In this document: in pieces, positions 4,823-7,795 of the stretch | Position numbering within the stretch: position 1 is the first letter of the stretch | Layout of the letters: each line of letters begins with the position of its first letter | Assembly (NCBI GenBank): GCA_029938515.1 | Contig: JAOZUU010000117.1 | Coordinates: 1 to 7,795 of the forward strand | DNA length: 7,795 bases | Source: Desulfobacterales bacterium | Lineage (GTDB): Bacteria; Desulfobacterota; Desulfobacteria; Desulfobacterales; QNYZ01 | Direction: 5' to 3' | Notes under the pieces: model-generated | What the model was told of the DNA's origin: nothing | The model's input: only the letters and a program-made list of their open reading frames with translations | Databases searched by the model: none | Translations under genes and position numbers: made by a program

Positions 4823-6590
4823 AATGGAAAGACCATATCAACGGAATTAAAATGCTGGCTACAATCCACATAGATAGATTCATCGGTACGCCTATTTTCA
4901 GGAAGTCGCTGAATCTGTACCCCCCTGGCCCGAATACCATCATGTTGCACTGATAACCTATGGGGGTAGCGAAGCTTGCAGAGGCTCCCATCATTATCGC
5001 AAATACAAACGGGGTGACATTTACACCCAACTGACTGGCCATGGCCATGGAGATCGGGAATAGAATCAATGCCGCCGCATTGTTGGTTACCATCTCGGTT
5101 AGTATTGAGGTCGTGATGTAGAGCAAAGATAGAACCAGCCATGGGTTGCCGGCCGCCATGCCCACCATTGTTCTGGCAATGAACTCGGCCGCGCCTGTTA
5201 TTTCCATGGCTTTTCCAATGCCGAAAGCGGCAATGATGACCAGCAAAACCTGCATGTCAACACTACGCATTGCCTGAGCCGGGGTGATGCAACGCGTGAT
5301 CAGCAATACTGCGGCGGCAATGGCTGCGGCTTTGAACATGCCCAATCCGGCTACTGAGGCCAGAAGAACCATACCTATAAGCACCGCTACAGAAAAAATG
5401 GCCTTGCCGTGACGCAGCGCTGAGGAATCTTCTAATTGACTGATAAGGTGAAAATGCTGTGATCTTCTGTTACGCATGTAAAAGGAGGGGTGCGTTTCAA
5501 GAAGTAGTGTATCTCCTTCTTGCAGAACGATGTTTCCTATTGTCCCTTTAATCTGGTTGCCACCCCTTGATACCGCAATAACAACAGCGTTATAAATCTG
5601 GCGGAAATGTCCCCCAACGATACTGCGACCGATAAGCTGATTGGCTTTAGACACCACCGCTTCAACCAGGCAACGGTCCGGACGTGGCGTGTCGATTTCA
5701 AAGAGCCGGTCCATCACCGGTGTCAGGCCTTTGACCTTTTGCAGTTCGGAAACCAAGTCAACGCCGCCGGCGAAAACCATGCGGTCGTCTTCCTTTAGCG
5801 TCATTGATGGATCAATTGCCGGCATAGCTTCTCCGGCGCGGATAATTTCTATGAGGTTTATTTCATTTTCTTCCGATAACCCAGCTTCTACTATTGTTTT
5901 ACCAATAAGATTGCTCTGTGGATTTACAATCATCTCGGTTGTGTATTCTTTTGGCTTGCCCATCTGTTCAATTGCGGAGGAACGATCGGGAAGAAGCCAT
6001 CGGCTCAAGATAAAAATGATACAGTACATGATGGTCGCGGAGGGTACCCCCACCTTGGCAATTTCAAAAAATGAAATTTCAATGCCGGTCGTTGTCTCGT
6101 AAATTCCGCTCACAACCAGGTTTGTGCTGGTGCCGATAACGGTGCACGTTCCGCCCAGAATAGCTGCATAACTTAAGGGAATCATAAGCTTGGACACTGG
6201 AATTTTGATCTTTTTAGCCCAAGCTGTTACCGCCGGGATGAAAATCGCCACAACGGGCGTGTTGTTCAGAAAAGCGCTCAATATTGAGGTCGGCACCATC
6301 AGGCGAAATTGTGCCGCGGGCGTTGATTTTACACGGCCTGATAAAAAGGGAGTGACCAACTTTATGGCGCCGGTTCTTTGAATCGCCCCAGCCACGATAA
6401 ACAGGATTGCCACTGTTAGCATCCCTTTGTTGGACGCTCCGGCTATAGCTTCCTCAGGCTTAAGAATCCCTACCGTCAATAATAGAGTCAAGGTCCCCAA
6501 ACAGATCCATTCCGGCCCGATCGTTGTTTTAGCAAGCATAACGAACATTAAAACCACACTTCCTATTGTAAACCACATTTGCCACTCCAT
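4821..6590 (-). CDS. SLC13/DASS-family anion permease with two internal TrkA-C (RCK-C) domains
   Basis: A 589-aa inner-membrane transporter; the ATG at 6590 has AAGGAG five bases upstream. The layout is membrane half, two soluble domains, membrane half. The N-terminal half (about 5-200) carries ILSAFLNNTPVVAIFIP (103-119) and GTSTNLVV (153-160). The C-terminal half (about 395-585) carries TEMVTNNAAALILFPI (498-513) and ATPIGYQCNMMV (541-552). These paired S/T-x-x-x-N-N-T/A and T-N/Q-x-N motifs are the substrate and sodium sites of the DASS fold. Between them lie TrkA-C domains at about 215-283 (NPQSNLIGKTIVEAG, then LKEDDRMVFAG) and 306-368 (SKANQLIGRSIVGGHF, then LQEGDTLLLE), which usually bind a small regulatory ligand. 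The arrangement matches the SAC1-like branch, often annotated as sodium:sulfate symporter, but dicarboxylates or other oxyanions are possible. Length is normal and both halves are complete. A -24/-12 promoter lies upstream, and a receiver fragment lies downstream on the same strand. Confidence 0.93.
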   Translation of the reverse strand: MEWQMWFTIGSVVLMFVMLAKTTIGPEWICLGTLTLLLTVGILKPEEAIAGASNKGMLTVAILFIVAGAIQRTGAIKLVTPFLSGRVKSTPAAQFRLMVPTSILSAFLNNTPVVAIFIPAVTAWAKKIKIPVSKLMIPLSYAAILGGTCTVIGTSTNLVVSGIYETTTGIEISFFEIAKVGVPSATIMYCIIFILSRWLLPDRSSAIEQMGKPKEYTTEMIVNPQSNLIGKTIVEAGLSEENEINLIEIIRAGEAMPAIDPSMTLKEDDRMVFAGGVDLVSELQKVKGLTPVMDRLFEIDTPRPDRCLVEAVVSKANQLIGRSIVGGHFRQIYNAVVIAVSRGGNQIKGTIGNIVLQEGDTLLLETHPSFYMRNRRSQHFHLISQLEDSSALRHGKAIFSVAVLIGMVLLASVAGLGMFKAAAIAAAVLLITRCITPAQAMRSVDMQVLLVIIAAFGIGKAMEITGAAEFIARTMVGMAAGNPWLVLSLLYITTSILTEMVTNNAAALILFPISMAMASQLGVNVTPFVFAIMMGASASFATPIGYQCNMMVFGPGGYRFSDFLKIGVPMNLSMWIVASILIPLIWSFH

Positions 6591-6741
6591 TTTTTCTCCT
6601 TGTTTTTCTTCCGTTTCCTTTGTTTACAGCTTTATCCAAAAAGGTCTCTAATGTCGTCCGCCCTGCTTTTCGTGCTATTTATCTTAAGGCCCCTGTTTAT
6701 TAAGCAGTGAGTGCCCTGATAATTCATCTAATTTTTAAACA

Positions 6742-6757
6742 TGCAAAGAGCTTGCCA
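6742..6757 (-). promoter_or_regulatory. consensus sigma-54 (-24/-12) promoter of the SLC13 permease
   Basis: On the minus strand, 6757 to 6742 reads TGGCAAGCTCTTTGCA. GG (-24) and GC (-12) are separated by exactly 10 bases, and the boxes TGGCA and TTTGCA agree with the consensus TGGCAC-N5-TTGCA except for one base of the first box. Transcription is expected to begin near 6731, about 140 bases before the permease ATG at 6590. Sigma-54 promoters need an enhancer-binding activator; one is encoded at 90-1493, and two dyads lie upstream at suitable distances. Confidence 0.72.
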
Positions 6758-6778
6758 TCAGGTATAGCAGTCTTGTTA

Positions 6779-6798
6779 AAAGGATACCGATATCCTTT
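6779..6798. promoter_or_regulatory. perfect 8-bp inverted repeat, proximal dyad upstream of the permease promoter
   Basis: AAAGGATA (6779-6786) and TATCCTTT (6791-6798) are exact inverse copies with a four-base spacer, CCGA. The centre is about 58 bp upstream of the start expected for the permease. It could be a protein-binding site (for example IHF-like bending or a repressor operator) or an RNA hairpin. There is no T run strong enough for a terminator. Confidence 0.4.
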
Positions 6799-6844
6799 GT
6801 TAGCAATATTGCAGGCTTTTGATGGGCAAGAAAAGATATTAACA

Positions 6845-6867
6845 ATGATTTGTTTGAGACAAATCAT
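6845..6867. promoter_or_regulatory. perfect 9-bp inverted repeat, candidate enhancer site for the permease promoter
   Basis: ATGATTTGT (6845-6853) and ACAAATCAT (6859-6867) are exact inverse copies around the spacer TTGAG. The centre at 6856 is about 125 bp upstream of the expected permease start, within the typical range for NtrC-family binding sites. A TTTGT/ACAAA dyad fits binding by a dimeric Fis-type helix-turn-helix. It also lies about 110 bp before the small gene at 6967, so it could instead be an operator of the rightward operon. Position and symmetry are the only evidence. Confidence 0.45.
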
Positions 6868-6966
6868 GTATACCGGAAGTGGACACCTGATACCAAAATT
6901 GTCTACTCACGGAGCACAAATTAAAAAATTGGTTGCATTTTGTTTGTTTTGGAGAGAGGCTGCAGC

Positions 6967-7134
6967 ATGAAGGGGATCCGGGAATTCTGTTTGCGCGTGA
7001 TACAGGAGATGTGCTATGTGTCCCCTATGAACGGTAAAAAACTGGAAAAGGCCAAGAACTCGCCGCCGTCGCGGTTTTCGGTCGCCCGAAAGGTGATGGC
7101 GGTCCAGAAAAAATACTGGCAGTTTTTTCAATAA
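6967..7134 (+). CDS. 55-aa basic hypothetical protein upstream of the stress protein
   Basis: The ATG at 6967 follows GGAGAGAGG at suitable spacing; a TTG-start version from 6940 is less likely. The product begins MKGIREFCLRVIQEMCYVSP and ends ARKVMAVQKKYWQFFQ. It is rich in Lys and Arg, has two cysteines (C8, C16) and an aromatic C-terminus, with no transmembrane helix or known motif. It ends 15 bases before the universal stress protein ATG, with that gene's ribosome-binding site in the gap, so the two are very likely co-transcribed. I recognise no family. The good ribosome-binding site and the operon spacing favour a real gene. Confidence 0.55.
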   Translation: MKGIREFCLRVIQEMCYVSPMNGKKLEKAKNSPPSRFSVARKVMAVQKKYWQFFQ

Positions 7135-7149
7135 AAAAGGAGGAATATC

Positions 7150-7668
7150 ATGATCCCAAAAATTAAAAAAATTCTTTATGCCACTGATTTATCTAAAAAT
7201 TCGGCCTATGCATTAGGATATGCCGTAAATTCTGCAAAACGAAACGATGCGGAAATCGTCATTTTACATGTCATGGAAATGATGGATGCAACTACCTACC
7301 ATTTAATGGTGGCCCATGTCGGTCAAGAACTCGTTGCTGAAAAAGAGAAAGAAAGAGAAGATTATGCCAAGGATCGTTTAGAAAAACGGTTAAAGATGTT
7401 TTACGATAAGGTGCGTGCCGAAGATCCTGAATTTGCCGATACTAAAGTTTCAATTGAGATTTGCAAAGGCTACCCGGCCGAAGAGATACTAAGAAAGGCA
7501 GATAAATTAAACTGTGACGTGATTTTCATGGGAACCCATGGCAAGGGCATCCTCAGCCAGACTTTTCTGGGGAGTATGGCGAAAAAGGTTTTGCGTCGAA
7601 CTCGAAAGCCGGTTGTTATCATTCCCTTACCCAAAGAGGAATCTGATATAACTTTCCATGACATTTAA
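7150..7668 (+). CDS. universal stress protein (UspA family, ATP-binding type)
   Basis: A 172-aa cytoplasmic single-domain protein; the start has AAGGAGG upstream (AAAGGAGGAATATC before ATG). KKILYATDLSKNSAYAL (6-22) is the usual first strand and helix with D13 contacting the nucleotide. IVILHVMEMM (36-45) is the second strand. CDVIFMGTHGKGILSQTFLG (122-141) followed by S142 gives the motif G-2X-G-9X-G-S exactly (G128, G131, G141, S142), the mark of ATP-binding members. RTRKPVVIIP (150-159) is the last strand. A longer charged helical insert (about 60-95, many Lys and Glu) is common in deltaproteobacterial members. Such proteins form dimers and respond to starvation, redox or energy stress. 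Neighbours in this window suggest a link to energy or redox state, but that is inference. Confidence 0.94.
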   Translation: MIPKIKKILYATDLSKNSAYALGYAVNSAKRNDAEIVILHVMEMMDATTYHLMVAHVGQELVAEKEKEREDYAKDRLEKRLKMFYDKVRAEDPEFADTKVSIEICKGYPAEEILRKADKLNCDVIFMGTHGKGILSQTFLGSMAKKVLRRTRKPVVIIPLPKEESDITFHDI

Positions 7669-7724
7669 ACACCGATAACATAGGGGAAGTGGGTCGCGAT
7701 CAGGGTTCGCGCAAAAGTCAACCA

Positions 7725-7744
7725 CCTTCGGCTAAAAACGAAGG
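7725..7744 (+). terminator. small hairpin after the stress protein gene
   Basis: CCTTCG (7725-7730) and CGAAGG (7739-7744) form a perfect six-pair stem with the eight-base loop GCTAAAAA, 57 bases after the stop codon. The following bases are CTTGGGG, without a T run, so it is not a standard intrinsic terminator on this strand. Confidence 0.3.
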
Positions 7745-7750
7745 CTTGGG

Positions 7751-7782
7751 GTTCAAGGGTCCAAGGAGTCAAGGGTTCAAGT
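7751..7782. repeat. four tandem 8-bp units, consensus GTTCAAGG
   Basis: The units are GTTCAAGG, GTCCAAGG, AGTCAAGG and GTTCAAGT, in exact 8-base register. This is a short degenerate tandem repeat in noncoding sequence near the window end; it may continue as part of a larger intergenic repeat to the right, which cannot be seen. Confidence 0.6.
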
Positions 7783-7795
7783 GACGGGACCCGCT

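Larger units (their letters stand above)
6591..6966. other. divergent regulatory region between the permease and the stress-protein operon
   Basis: No real gene is seen here; the short open frames have no ribosome-binding site and no recognisable content. It is AT-rich and holds the permease ribosome-binding site (6596-6601), a sigma-54 promoter for the permease (6742-6757) and two perfect dyads (6779-6798 and 6845-6867), listed separately. The permease leader would be about 140 bases and could form a structure from CTGCTT (6663-6668) with AAGCAG (6702-6707). I found no convincing sigma-70 or sigma-54 promoter for the rightward genes; TATACC at 6869-6874 is a -10-like sequence without a good -35 box. 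Confidence 0.6.

Noticed and set aside
6921..6950. TTGCA-containing stretch considered as a sigma-54 promoter for the 6967 gene
   Set aside because: No GG lies at the required 10-base distance upstream of the GC, so it fails the -24/-12 rule.
6707..6970. 87-aa plus-strand frame in the permease upstream region
   Set aside because: It has no ribosome-binding site and no family resemblance, and it covers the sigma-54 promoter and both dyads, so it is best read as noncoding.
1..7795. CRISPR array, tRNA, rRNA, transposase or phage genes
   Set aside because: No spaced direct repeats of the right size, no tRNA-like cloverleaf, and no transposase, integrase or phage structural motifs were seen on either strand.

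Overview
The window looks like chromosomal DNA from a deltaproteobacterium of the Desulfobacterales type. This is an inference from gene style: a sigma-54 activator with its kinase, a receiver-CBS fusion, an SLC13 permease with internal TrkA-C domains, an ATP-binding-type universal stress protein, and a long palindromic intergenic repeat. No marker gene proves the lineage. The theme is signal transduction coupled to redox chemistry and anion transport.

Layout. Positions 1-90 hold the last 29 codons of a histidine kinase. Its stop overlaps the start of an NtrC-family sigma-54 activator (90-1493). Converging on that gene is a 71-aa protein with a single CBS motif (1472-1687, minus), whose start lies three bases from a ~144-bp imperfect palindrome (1692-1835). 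The following gap (1837-2386) holds no convincing long gene, but has a near-consensus sigma-54 promoter (2164-2179), an upstream dyad (2023-2040) and a possible 29-aa membrane peptide (2209-2298). Next is a tight two-gene plus-strand operon: a flavin NAD(P)H oxidoreductase of the single-cysteine Nox/CoA-disulfide reductase superfamily (2387-3760), then a receiver-CBS-CBS response regulator (3763-4602).

Five bases beyond that stop, on the opposite strand, lies the middle of another receiver domain (about 4607-4747), a decayed fragment. Then comes an SLC13/DASS permease with two TrkA-C domains (4821-6590, minus). The intergenic region before it (6591-6966) contains a textbook -24/-12 promoter facing the permease (6757-6742) and two perfect dyads upstream of it. 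On the plus strand a 55-aa unknown protein (6967-7134) and a universal stress protein (7150-7668) form a second small operon. The window ends with a weak hairpin and four tandem 8-bp units.

Working model (inference). The kinase/activator pair at the left could drive the sigma-54 promoter of the permease, and possibly that of the oxidoreductase/REC-CBS operon, through the dyads placed at enhancer-like distances. The REC-CBS protein has no DNA-binding domain and may link phosphorylation to adenine-nucleotide sensing. The permease substrate (sulfate, another oxyanion, or a dicarboxylate) cannot be decided from the sequence. The two truncated signalling pieces (single-CBS ORF and receiver fragment) and the repeat suggest local rearrangement.
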